A program made the position numbers and the translations under genes. The notes beneath the pieces were generated by a model, which ran no database searches, was not told where the DNA came from, and saw only the letters and a list, made by a program, of their open reading frames with translations. From contig JALWVU010000055.1 of NCBI GenBank assembly GCA_027079305.1, forward strand, positions 495,737-559,736: a DNA stretch of 64,000 nt, written 5' to 3'. This document shows, one piece after another, positions 28,113-35,861 of this stretch; the stretch's first letter is position 1, and every line of letters begins with the position of its first letter. The stretch comes from Aquificaceae bacterium. Its GTDB lineage: Bacteria; Aquificota; Aquificia; Aquificales; Aquificaceae.

Positions 28113-29122
28113 ATAATAAGCCTAAGGTTGCTTTCTTCGAACTTGAAGGTTGGGAGATACCCTTTATAGAGAAGGAGCTGAAAGAGGCTGAGATCTTAAA
28201 GCTGAGCACTCTACCTATCCAGGAGGAGGATGTTCCCGAGGAGGTTGAGATACTTTCGGTGTTTATATACTCAAAACTGGACAGAGAAACGATAGACAGA
28301 TTTCCAAATCTGAAGCTGATAGCTACAAGATCCACAGGATACGACCACATAGACATAGGGTATGCAAAGAGTAAAGGAATCCAGGTCTGCAACGTTCCCA
28401 ACTATGGTGATCAGACTGTAGCGGAATACACGATCGCCCTTATCCTGTCCCTCTTAAGAAAGCTAAAACCCACCTTTGAGAGGGTTTCGAGAGGCATATT
28501 TACGAGAGAAGGCTTGAGAGGAGAAGATCTGGGAGGTAAGAGGGTAGGTGTAATAGGAACGGGACGTATAGGTAGCAGGGTTGTAAAAATGCTCAGCGGT
28601 TTTGATGTTGACCTCCTCGCGCACGATGTAATAGAAAGGAAGGACCTTGTAAACAGGTTCGGTGTCAGATATGTCTCCTTAGAAGAGCTACTTTCCTTCG
28701 CGGACATAGTGACTATACATGTTCCTTATACACCACAGACCCATCATCTCATAAATAGCCAGAACATAAGTCTTATGAAGAGGGGAAGCTATCTCATAAA
28801 CACCTCCAGGGGACCCGTGGTAGAGACGGAAGCCGTCCACAAAGCTCTCGAAGAGGGTATACTCGCCGGTGTTGCACTGGACACCTTCGAAGGAGAGCAG
28901 GTCTGGATAGAAGAGGAACTCTTCCTTGCAAGGCCTGATATATCCTCGGTCCTTTTAAAACACGCTTTGGAGAACTTCCATCTTCTTCACCTGGAAAATG
29001 TGATTCTCACTCCCCACAACGCATACAATACCAAGGAGGCGCTCATGAGAATTCTGAAAACAACCGTAGATAACATAAAGACCTTTCTGAAGGATGGGAA
29101 ACCTCTCTATCCAGTTTTCTGA
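28109..29122 (+). CDS. D-isomer 2-hydroxyacid dehydrogenase (LdhA-like)
   Basis: 337 residues. NAD-binding GTGRIGSRVVKM, catalytic Arg in ATRSTGYDHID, Glu near LEEGILAGVALDTFEGE and His in ILTPHNAYNTKEA. Closest in layout to D-lactate dehydrogenases, with the SRGPVVET segment; glyoxylate or hydroxypyruvate as substrate cannot be excluded. Starts inside the hisA stop (ATGA). Confidence 0.88.
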   Translation: MNNKPKVAFFELEGWEIPFIEKELKEAEILKLSTLPIQEEDVPEEVEILSVFIYSKLDRETIDRFPNLKLIATRSTGYDHIDIGYAKSKGIQVCNVPNYGDQTVAEYTIALILSLLRKLKPTFERVSRGIFTREGLRGEDLGGKRVGVIGTGRIGSRVVKMLSGFDVDLLAHDVIERKDLVNRFGVRYVSLEELLSFADIVTIHVPYTPQTHHLINSQNISLMKRGSYLINTSRGPVVETEAVHKALEEGILAGVALDTFEGEQVWIEEELFLARPDISSVLLKHALENFHLLHLENVILTPHNAYNTKEALMRILKTTVDNIKTFLKDGKPLYPVF

Positions 29123-29138
29123 GTTCCTTCCCGAGGGT

Positions 29139-29144
29139 TATAAT
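29139..29144 (+). promoter_or_regulatory. -10 TATAAT upstream of tRNA-Thr
   Basis: Perfect TATAAT in the 32-bp gap after the dehydrogenase gene, 10 nt before the tRNA 5' end; -35 region weak (TTTCTG at 29116-29121). Confidence 0.5.
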
Positions 29145-29154
29145 GAAATACCCA

Positions 29155-29227
29155 GCCGGCGTAGCTCAGTCGGCAGAGCGAGGCACTCGTAATGCCTAGG
29201 TCGCGGGTTCGAGTCCCGCCGCCGGCT
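29155..29227 (+). tRNA. tRNA-Thr (anticodon CGT)
   Basis: 73-nt cloverleaf: acceptor GCCGGCG/CGCCGGC, D arm GCTC/GAGC, anticodon stem AGGCA/TGCCT with loop CTCGTAA (anticodon CGT), T arm GCGGG-TTCGAGT-CCCGC, discriminator T, no encoded CCA. A membrane-protein ORF starts 10 nt after its 3' end. Confidence 0.95.
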
Positions 29228-29237
29228 CTGTCCAAAA

Positions 29238-29564
29238 ATGACAAAGGGACAGAAGATAGCTGTAGGATCAGCCACGCTCCTGCCTCTAATATACACGGTT
29301 GTTGTAGTCTCCACACCTCTCAGGTCAGTTTTTACCACCGATCCCACTTCACCCGACGCCCCAGACTGGCTTCTGTATTTCACCGCCTTTCACTTCTTCA
29401 TGTATCTCTACACCGGCTTCTTGCTCACCTTCTACCTGATACATCTCTTTGGCAACAGAAATATAGGTAAAGAAAGGAAGATCCTATGGACGCTACTGCT
29501 GATCCTCGGATCCCTCCTTACCATGCCTGTCTACTGGTTCCTTCATATATGGAGAGCCAGGTAA
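29238..29564 (+). CDS. Small membrane protein, unknown function
   Basis: 108 residues with three membrane segments (about 7-26, 45-68 and 80-103) and basic loops. ATG 29238 has no Shine-Dalgarno and lies 10 nt past tRNA-Thr, so its mRNA 5' end is probably made by tRNA processing. A hairpin terminator follows at 29589. No family recognised. Confidence 0.65.
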   Translation: MTKGQKIAVGSATLLPLIYTVVVVSTPLRSVFTTDPTSPDAPDWLLYFTAFHFFMYLYTGFLLTFYLIHLFGNRNIGKERKILWTLLLILGSLLTMPVYWFLHIWRAR

Positions 29565-29588
29565 AGGAACCGTTCTAATCGTCCTTTT

Positions 29589-29612
29589 CCCTTAGGGCCC
29601 GAAGGGTTTTTT
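29589..29612 (+). terminator. Rho-independent-like terminator
   Basis: CCCTT-(8 nt)-AAGGG stem followed by six T. It would end the tRNA-Thr/membrane-protein transcript. It is one of the few terminator-like structures seen in the window. Confidence 0.6.
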
Positions 29613-29620
29613 AGGCCATT

Positions 29621-29650
29621 TTGTTAATATAATTGTGATTATATTAACAA
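29621..29650. repeat. Perfect 13-bp inverted repeat, 4-nt spacer
   Basis: TTGTTAATATAAT, spacer TGTG, ATTATATTAACAA. It lies in an AT-rich 170-bp gap upstream of an RHH gene and is the longest perfect palindrome noticed in the window. No T run follows, so an operator is more likely than a terminator. Confidence 0.75.
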
Positions 29651-29689
29651 TATACAATGTAATACAAATCACTTACAAACTTTAAATAC

Positions 29690-29714
29690 TTATTCATTTG
29701 TTTTGAATGAATAA
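29690..29714. repeat. 9-bp inverted repeat, 7-nt spacer
   Basis: TTATTCATT, 7-nt spacer, AATGAATAA, immediately followed by AAAGGAG. Second palindrome in the RHH upstream region; candidate operator or leader hairpin. Confidence 0.55.
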
Positions 29715-29755
29715 AAGGAGCCAAGTAATACGGAAGTGTGCTACAATTACCTCTT

Positions 29756-30049
29756 ATGAAGGGCGTGATCTCTTTCAGGCTGGAACCTTCTCTTCTTGAA
29801 GAGCTGGACAGGGTATCTAAGGAGGAGGGGAAGACCAGAACAGGAGTAATAAAGGAGGCCATAAGATACTATCTGCAACATGTTCATCGTAAGAAGGATT
29901 CGGAAGGTTTTGTTCCTTTTTTAGAGTATAAGAAGGTAAACGAAGAGCTTAAGGAGGCCCTAAGAAGGATAAGCGAGCTTGAGGCCAAACTGGCGGAACT
30001 GTCCAAGGAAAACGAGATGCTCAGGAAAAAAAGGAGATGGTTCTTTTAA
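29756..30049 (+). CDS. Ribbon-helix-helix regulator with C-terminal coiled coil
   Basis: 97 residues from ATG 29756 (a GTG at 29738 is in frame). VISFRLEPSLLEELDRVSKEEGKTR is split over the RHH strand and first helix, then TGVIKEAIRYYLQ the second. Residues about 60-95 are a Leu/Glu/Lys coiled coil ending RKKRRWFF. No toxin gene follows on the same strand. Two inverted repeats upstream could be its operators. Overlaps the convergent methyltransferase by 4 bases. Confidence 0.75.
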   Translation: MKGVISFRLEPSLLEELDRVSKEEGKTRTGVIKEAIRYYLQHVHRKKDSEGFVPFLEYKKVNEELKEALRRISELEAKLAELSKENEMLRKKRRWFF

Positions 30050-30582
30050 GGCTTCTTCGCCACAAAAGTGGTTATGTTGGACACTTCAGAGTAGTAGAGC
30101 ACCTCCATACCTATGAACTCCCTTAGGAGTTCCCCTCTACTGAGCAGATATTCTCTTTTGAATTCTGGATTTACACCCAGATGATCTTCGTTGTATGTTT
30201 CGAATATTAAAACACCTCCCTTCTTCAATGCCCTCTTGATCTTGGGAAATAAGCCTCTATCCAAGAAGTAAAAGTTGAGGATCAGATCGTATTCACACAC
30301 TCCGAAGGAGAACTTCTCAGCTTCTATCCTCTTGAATTTGACCTTTACACCTTCCTTTTTGGCCTTAGTTCTTGCCTTCCTTATGGCAACATCCGACACA
30401 TCGAAGGCTACAACTTCGAAACCCTTCCTGGATAAAAATATTGAGGTTGTCCCAGTTCCACAGGCTATATCGAGAGCCTTACCTCTGCGGGCAAGTTTGT
30501 AGAAGCGCAGTAGTGATGGGTGCAGGATGGACTCTCTACCCTCGGAATACTTTCTGTTCCACCTCAGGCGGTCTTCAATCAC
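30046..30582 (-). CDS. Class I methyltransferase (TehB-like)
   Basis: 178 residues. Motif I ALDIACGTGTTSIFLSRKG, acidic loop VVAFDVSDVAI, and LILNFYFLDRGLFPKIKRALKKGG follow small TehB/Methyltransf_25 enzymes. Substrate unknown. The start overlaps the end of the SucD-like gene by 8 bases, so they are likely co-translated. Confidence 0.82.
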   Translation of the reverse strand: MIEDRLRWNRKYSEGRESILHPSLLRFYKLARRGKALDIACGTGTTSIFLSRKGFEVVAFDVSDVAIRKARTKAKKEGVKVKFKRIEAEKFSFGVCEYDLILNFYFLDRGLFPKIKRALKKGGVLIFETYNEDHLGVNPEFKREYLLSRGELLREFIGMEVLYYSEVSNITTFVAKKP

Positions 30583-31618
30583 CCTTGAACTTACAGGTCT
30601 CAGGATCTATGGTCGAATACAGAGGAGGAACCTTACCTTCAGGTGTGGAGTCCTCGAAGTCCCTCTCCACACCCAGTTCTTCTATGCAGTTTACAAGATC
30701 GTGATAGAACTCCGCTACCTTCACAAGGCCGGTTTCTTTACCTACCTCGTTGAAGAGTCTTATCTTATCCGTAGCTTTACCTTTACCTCTTTCAACTATA
30801 GCGCCCGCGTGCCCGAAGGATACACCTTCCAGGTTTTCCTGGAACCTTCCTGCCACGAACGCTGCCACGGGTTTGTTCCATTTGCCCTCTTTGTATAGCC
30901 TTAGGATGGTCTCCGCGGCCTGCTCCTCGTAAGTTCCACCCACCTCTCCCTGTATTATCACACCCTTGACGTTCGGATCATCCTTTATCTCCTCGAGCAC
31001 GTCCGCGAAGGTGGTGCACGATATAACGTCTCCTCCGAGGGCGAGGGCCATGTAAACACCCCATCCTCTCCTCTTGAACATCTCCGCGGTAGTAGTGGTG
31101 AGTCCGCCGGACTTGGAAAGTATCACAAGACCGCCGTCCGCATAGGCTATGGATGGATCTTTACCTCCTATAGCTCCTATCCTTGCGGGGATCCTCGGAA
31201 CTATGCATCCAAGGGATGTGGGACCAACTATGGTCACTCCCCTCTCCTTCGCGTAGTGGTAGAAGTAAACAGTATCCCTTATGGGAACGTGCTCTGTGAT
31301 TATGTATATGACCTTTATACCTGCGTCCACCAGTTCTATAACCGCGTCCTTAACGGATGCGGGAGGAACGTATATAAGGCCAGTATTCACGTCCCTGCCT
31401 TCAGGAGAGCTTAGAGCCTCCTTTACGGTGTTGAATACCGGGACTCCCGCTACTTCCTGCCCGCCCTTACCGGGGGTCACACCCACTTTTATTATCCCGG
31501 GGTAGAGGGCTTCCGTTTCCGCTACCACCTGAGAGGCTTCCCTTCCGGTTATACCTATTACGATCACCCTCGTTTTGTCGTTGAGATACTTGGTTCCCAC
31601 CTTCCAGTTCTTTTCCAT
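30575..31618 (-). CDS. ccsB: SucD-like acyl-CoA synthetase subunit, probable citryl-CoA synthetase small subunit
   Basis: 347 residues, about 50 longer than ordinary SucD. CoA-binding domain GITGREASQVV and phosphohistidine His270 in FGHAGAIVERGKGKATDK. Length, Aquificales setting and an extended C-terminus (DPETCKFKGD) fit CcsB, which with CcsA activates citrate in the reductive TCA cycle of Hydrogenobacter. Succinyl-CoA synthetase alpha remains possible. No large subunit is in the window. Confidence 0.68.
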   Translation of the reverse strand: MEKNWKVGTKYLNDKTRVIVIGITGREASQVVAETEALYPGIIKVGVTPGKGGQEVAGVPVFNTVKEALSSPEGRDVNTGLIYVPPASVKDAVIELVDAGIKVIYIITEHVPIRDTVYFYHYAKERGVTIVGPTSLGCIVPRIPARIGAIGGKDPSIAYADGGLVILSKSGGLTTTTAEMFKRRGWGVYMALALGGDVISCTTFADVLEEIKDDPNVKGVIIQGEVGGTYEEQAAETILRLYKEGKWNKPVAAFVAGRFQENLEGVSFGHAGAIVERGKGKATDKIRLFNEVGKETGLVKVAEFYHDLVNCIEELGVERDFEDSTPEGKVPPLYSTIDPETCKFKGD

Positions 31619-31650
31619 TACCTCTCCTCCTGAAAAGCTGGAAGACTATT

Positions 31651-32427
31651 TTACGAGTTTTCGAACCTGTAAATCAAGCGGGCTCCCAGAAGCAGAGAGA
31701 GAAAAATCAGGTTTATCCATAGCAGGAAGGCGACCACAGTGCTGAGGGATCCGTATATAAGGCTACCTTTGAAAACCTTTGCAACATACCAGGTGAAGGC
31801 GGACTGCAGGATGAACATACCCAGAGATACGAGCAGGGAGGTTAATACCAGAGCTACCGGATTGACTTTCCTCTTCAGGAAACTCACGTAGAGTGTAAGG
31901 ATTACGAGGGCACCGGGGAGTATGTAGAATAGATCCGCAAAGGTGGACAGGGATTTGGGAAGGACTAACTTGATGTAAACGCTCAGAAAGAAAGAGAGGG
32001 ATATGATCAGAACGAGAGCTATCATGAGAAGGGGCATCAGGAACCAGTAAAAGACTTCCCTCTTTCCACCTAAAAGATCTTCGGATACATAGGAGAAGGC
32101 CTTACTCAAGTTTCTCAGAAAGCCCACTGAGAAAACGTATGAGACACCGAGCGCGAGAAAGGAGGTCTGAGTGCCCTTTTGCTGAACCTGGATGATCTCA
32201 TGAATTACCCTCGAGGTGTATTGGGGAAATAGCCTGTCCAGGAACGGCTCTACCCTGCTTATTTCAAAGAAGGGAAGAAAGCTAATCAAATGAATCAGAA
32301 CTATGGTGAGAGGAGCTATGGAGAGCATAAAGTGGTAGGTAAGCGCTCCCGAGTGGTAAAGGTAGTTTTGTCTGAGTAGATCAAAGAAAGTGAGAAGGAG
32401 TGCTTTAGACAACCTTTTAAACTTCAT
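31651..32427 (-). CDS. YihY/BrkB-family membrane protein
   Basis: 258 residues with six membrane segments. The N-terminal YHSGALTYHFMLSIAPLTIVL and later LSTVVAFLLWINLIFLSLLLGA segments match the YihY/virulence-factor BrkB family, often misnamed ribonuclease BN. Function unsettled. Starts inside the end of kamA (11-base overlap). Confidence 0.85.
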   Translation of the reverse strand: MKFKRLSKALLLTFFDLLRQNYLYHSGALTYHFMLSIAPLTIVLIHLISFLPFFEISRVEPFLDRLFPQYTSRVIHEIIQVQQKGTQTSFLALGVSYVFSVGFLRNLSKAFSYVSEDLLGGKREVFYWFLMPLLMIALVLIISLSFFLSVYIKLVLPKSLSTFADLFYILPGALVILTLYVSFLKRKVNPVALVLTSLLVSLGMFILQSAFTWYVAKVFKGSLIYGSLSTVVAFLLWINLIFLSLLLGARLIYRFENS

Positions 32428-33514
32428 CTATCGTATACTCCACCCTTTCCCCCGAGAAGCTCTCAAAGACTAACCTGTCACCTTCTCTCTCCAGAACATA
32501 GTTTGGGAGTAGGGGAACCTTCCCCTTACCACCCGGAAGATCCACCGCATAGGTGGGTATCCCCATGCCCGATATCCTTCCCCTCAGGAACTTCATTATC
32601 TCGAGACCTTTATCAAGGCTCGTTCTGAAGTGGATGGCACCCTTTACGGGATCGCAGTGAAAGAGATACTGGGGTTTTACCTTTATCATCAGAAGGGACC
32701 TCATAAGTTCAAGCATTGTTTCCGGATCGTCGTTCACTCCCTTTAAGAGAACCGTCTGATTGTTTACGGGAATTCCCCTCCTCAGCAGTCTGTCCACCGC
32801 CTCCGCGGATAGGTCGGTTATCTCCTTCGGATGATTGAAGTGGGTGTTTATCCATACGGGAGAGTATCTTTCGAGGATATCTAAAAGTTCATCGTCGAAG
32901 AACCTCTGGGGAGCGAGAACGGGGAGCCTCGTCCCGAACCTGATTATCTCAACGTGCTTTATCTTTCTGAGCTCGCTGAGTATGTAGTCTATCTTCTCGT
33001 TCCCGAGGCTGAGTGGCTCCCCACCCGATATGAGAACGTCCCTTACCTCCTCGTGCTCTTTTATGTATGAGATCATACGATCTATCTCTTCTTTTGTTCT
33101 CGCCCTCTCACCTTCCGAAAAGATCCTCTTCCTCATGCAGTGTCTGCAGTAGACCGCACAGAAGGTCGTTACGGTCATAAGGACTCTGTCCGGATACCTG
33201 TGTGTCAGCCCAGGGATGTCTCCCTCCTCTCTGAGAGGGTCAGGTTCCCCCTTTTTCTGTATGGCTTCGTCCACCTCCACAGCTCTGGGAATTGCCTGTA
33301 GCCTCACGGGATCCTGAGGGTCGTCCGGATCCATCAGGGACAGGTAGTAGGGTGTTATAGCCATGGGATAGAGGCCCTGGGTCCCTTTGATACCCTCTAT
33401 CTCTTCTGGGAGCAGTTTTATGTAATTCTGGAGCTCCTCTAAGGTCCTTATCCTGTTCCTGATCTGCCAGTTGTAGTCCCTCCAGAGGTGTGCGGGAACC
33501 TTTGAAAAGTCCAT
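32417..33514 (-). CDS. kamA: KamA-family radical SAM aminomutase
   Basis: 365 residues. Radical SAM cysteines Cys119, Cys123 and Cys126 (CAVYCRHC), ISGGEPLSLG, and the PLP lysine in DLPGGKGKVPL near residue 335. This is the lysine 2,3-aminomutase fold; EpmB or a glutamate mutase activity are alternatives and no EpmA gene is near. TAAAAT (33526-33521) lies 6 nt before ATG. Confidence 0.85.
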   Translation of the reverse strand: MDFSKVPAHLWRDYNWQIRNRIRTLEELQNYIKLLPEEIEGIKGTQGLYPMAITPYYLSLMDPDDPQDPVRLQAIPRAVEVDEAIQKKGEPDPLREEGDIPGLTHRYPDRVLMTVTTFCAVYCRHCMRKRIFSEGERARTKEEIDRMISYIKEHEEVRDVLISGGEPLSLGNEKIDYILSELRKIKHVEIIRFGTRLPVLAPQRFFDDELLDILERYSPVWINTHFNHPKEITDLSAEAVDRLLRRGIPVNNQTVLLKGVNDDPETMLELMRSLLMIKVKPQYLFHCDPVKGAIHFRTSLDKGLEIMKFLRGRISGMGIPTYAVDLPGGKGKVPLLPNYVLEREGDRLVFESFSGERVEYTIDEV

Positions 33515-33520
33515 GGAAAA

Positions 33521-33526
33521 ATTTTA
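33521..33526 (-). promoter_or_regulatory. -10-like TAAAAT, 6 nt before kamA ATG
   Basis: Minus strand TAAAAT, gap 6 nt to ATG 33514, no Shine-Dalgarno. Confidence 0.4.
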
Positions 33527-33697
33527 ATAGAAGGGAAGGGGGTGGCTTTTAACCGACCCCCGTGCTGCCGAAGCTCCCCTCCCGCTTCCTTTCTAAAAAA
33601 TAAAACGCTGTTTTGCTGAATTTTATCCCTCCTGAAGGGGAAAAGACTGATATATATCATAAATCCTCACCTTTTCTCGACGCTGTTGCAAAGAGCC

Positions 33698-33703
33698 TAT
33701 AAT
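33698..33703 (+). promoter_or_regulatory. -10 TATAAT, 8 nt before tatB ATG
   Basis: Perfect TATAAT, 8-nt gap to ATG 33712, no Shine-Dalgarno. Confidence 0.45.
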
Positions 33704-33711
33704 ATAACCTG

Positions 33712-34083
33712 ATGGAAATACAGCTCCTGATAGTCCTGATAATCGCCTTCATAATCCTCGGTCCTGAGAGGATGATGGATCTGGCGGTAAAGCTCGGGGA
33801 GATGATGAGGAAGGTTCGGGAGACATGGGACGAGATAAGAATGCAGGCTTACATGGAGGAGATAAACAGGAAGGTTATGGAGGAGGAGAGCAAAGAGCTT
33901 GATGAGAGGACCGAGGACGAAACCGAGGTGGACGAACCCCTGCCTGATATAGAGACCGAGGATTATAATGAGGATTACTTTGAAGAAGAGGAGGAAGTAG
34001 CGGAGAATGAGCACGGAGGACAACCAGCTCCCCACGATGCCCCTGACGGAACACCTGAGGGAACTGAGAACAAGACTAATTAG
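33712..34083 (+). CDS. tatB: TatA/TatB-type twin-arginine translocase subunit
   Basis: 123 residues: one N-terminal membrane helix (LLIVLIIAFIILGPERM) with the GPE hinge, an amphipathic helix (about 22-50), then a strongly acidic tail rich in Glu/Asp. TatB is preferred over TatA because of the length and the tatC that follows. The last 77 bases overlap tatC in another frame. Confidence 0.85.
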   Translation: MEIQLLIVLIIAFIILGPERMMDLAVKLGEMMRKVRETWDEIRMQAYMEEINRKVMEEESKELDERTEDETEVDEPLPDIETEDYNEDYFEEEEEVAENEHGGQPAPHDAPDGTPEGTENKTN

Positions 34084-34768
34084 ATCCATAATAGCCTTCC
34101 TCATAGCCTCCGGAGTCTCCTTCTACTTTGCAAGGCACGTATTCGAGGTTCTCAAGTATCCGGTTATCAAGTCCTACCCGGAGGTGGAACTTATAACCCT
34201 TTCGCCCACCGAACCTCTGTTTATACTTATAAAGATATCCTTAACCGTCGGTCTTATTCTCGCCTCCCCGGTTATCCTCTTCGAACTCTGGAGGTTTGTG
34301 GAACCCGCCCTTTATCCGAACGAGAAGAAACTCTTTATACCCCTCCTGCTGTCGTCCATATTTCTCTTCGCCCTCGGGGGCTTCTTCGGATACTTCGTTG
34401 TCCTGCCCATGGCACTAAAGTTCCTTCTCGGTCTCGGGTTTTCTCAGCTCGCGGCCACACCGTATCTTTCGGTGAACCTCTACATATCCTTTGTTCTCAA
34501 GATGCTCATAGCCTTCGGCGTAGCTTTTGAGATGCCCATATTCCTCTACATGCTCCAGAGGGCGGGGATAGTTAGCGAGGAACAGCTAAAAAAGTTCAGA
34601 AGATACTTCATAGTGGTTGCCTTTCTCGTAGGAGCCCTGATAGCTCCAGACGTTGCAACTCAGGTTTTGATGGCAATACCCTTGCTTATCCTCTATGAAG
34701 TTTCCATACTCTTAGGTAAGACCGCGAAGAGAAGTAAGGAGAAATCTGTAAGGAAGGTGGAGAAATGA
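34007..34768 (+). CDS. tatC: Sec-independent protein translocase TatC
   Basis: 253 residues, six membrane segments. The N-terminal MPLTEHLRELRTRLIRSI, SPTEPLFI, and EMPIFLYML are TatC hallmarks; the Glu of the HLREL region binds the twin-arginine signal. The start at 34007 lies inside tatB; a later ATG at 34037 begins directly at MPLTEHL and is possible. Ends with an ATGA overlap to the aldo/keto reductase. Confidence 0.95.
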   Translation: MSTEDNQLPTMPLTEHLRELRTRLIRSIIAFLIASGVSFYFARHVFEVLKYPVIKSYPEVELITLSPTEPLFILIKISLTVGLILASPVILFELWRFVEPALYPNEKKLFIPLLLSSIFLFALGGFFGYFVVLPMALKFLLGLGFSQLAATPYLSVNLYISFVLKMLIAFGVAFEMPIFLYMLQRAGIVSEEQLKKFRRYFIVVAFLVGALIAPDVATQVLMAIPLLILYEVSILLGKTAKRSKEKSVRKVEK

Positions 34769-35775
34769 GATACAAGGAGTTTGAAGGATACAAACTTTCT
34801 GAGTTAGGTATAGGAACCTATCTTGGAGATCTCGACGAGGAGACGGACAGGAGATACTTCGAGACGATAAAGCTCGGTCTGGAGAAGGGAATAAATGTGG
34901 TGGACACCGCCATCAACTACAGGTATATGAAGAGCGAGAGGGTGATAGGGAAGGTTATAAAGGAGGTAGGAAGGGATAAGGTCTTCGTCTCCACGAAGGG
35001 AGGATACATCCCCTTCGATGCGGAAGCAGGGGAGGACCCGAAGGTCTTCTTTGAGGAAAACTTCCTTAAACCCGGACTTGTAGACCCCAACGAGATGACG
35101 CCTCAGGGACACTACCTGGGAGGGAAGTTCATAGACTGGTGCTTCGAGAAGAGTCTGGAGAACATGGGGACGGATCACGTAGATGTTTACTTCATCCATA
35201 ACCCCGAAGAACAGCTCCTCTTCACGGAAAAAGAAAAGTTCTACGATAAGCTCGGAGAGTGCTTCGAGGTCCTTGAGGGAAAGGTGAAGGAAGGAAAGCT
35301 TAAGTTCTACGGCCTCGCCACATGGCACGGCTTTCGGATACCGAGGGGTGCTCGTCAGCATCTCGACCTTGGAGAGATATTCAACGTCGCTAAGGAAGTG
35401 GGGGGAGAGGAGCACCGCTTTAAGGTAATCCAGCTACCCTACAATCTGGGAATGCACGAGGCCTTCTCTTTAAGGAACCAGAGATTGGACGGAGAGGAGA
35501 TTTCTACCCTTGAAGCCTGCAGGAGACTGGGTGTATACGTTTACACGAGCGCATCCCTTTACCAGGGAAATGTGATAGGCAGGGTCCCCCAGAAGCTCAA
35601 GGAGAGATTTGGCCTCGATAGCGATGTGCTCGTGGCCCTTCAGTTCGTCAGAAGCACGCCGGGAGTTGGAACAGCTCTCGTGGGAATGAGCAGAAAGGAA
35701 CATCTGGAAGAGAATCTGAAGATAGAGGAAGTTCCGCCTCTGGGTGAGGAGGAATTTTTATCGCTTTTCAAATAA
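34765..35775 (+). CDS. Aldo/keto reductase
   Basis: 336 residues, TIM barrel. Catalytic tetrad visible as Asp47, Tyr52, Lys78 and His145. Lacks the C-terminal ferredoxin-like extension seen in some family members. Substrate unknown. Its ATG overlaps the tatC stop, so expression is coupled, but there is no Tat signal in the protein. Confidence 0.85.
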   Translation: MRYKEFEGYKLSELGIGTYLGDLDEETDRRYFETIKLGLEKGINVVDTAINYRYMKSERVIGKVIKEVGRDKVFVSTKGGYIPFDAEAGEDPKVFFEENFLKPGLVDPNEMTPQGHYLGGKFIDWCFEKSLENMGTDHVDVYFIHNPEEQLLFTEKEKFYDKLGECFEVLEGKVKEGKLKFYGLATWHGFRIPRGARQHLDLGEIFNVAKEVGGEEHRFKVIQLPYNLGMHEAFSLRNQRLDGEEISTLEACRRLGVYVYTSASLYQGNVIGRVPQKLKERFGLDSDVLVALQFVRSTPGVGTALVGMSRKEHLEENLKIEEVPPLGEEEFLSLFK

Positions 35776-35861
35776 CTTCCACGGTAAGGTCTAAATTCCT
35801 GATACCCGAGATTTTTTAAGCTTCTCCTCCCCTGAAAGGGGTGGAAAAATAGAAGAAACCT

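Larger units (their letters stand above)
33515..33711. other. Intergenic region between kamA and tatB
   Basis: The 197-bp divergent gap holds GGGGGT/ACCCCC (33538-33543 and 33556-33561, a possible 6-bp stem), a GC-rich block, a perfect 12-bp palindrome TGATATATATCA (33648-33659) and TATAAT at 33698. No ORF or recognised RNA was seen; the GC-rich block could be a small RNA but nothing identifies it. Confidence 0.4.

Noticed and set aside
33538..33561. GGGGGT/ACCCCC stem as a terminator
   Set aside because: No T run follows on either strand; it is recorded only as part of the intergenic description.
35776..35861. Replication origin upstream of dnaA
   Set aside because: Only 86 bp, no cluster of TTATCCACA-like boxes and no AT-rich unwinding stretch beyond a short T run; a CCCCT/AGGGG hairpin alone is not evidence.
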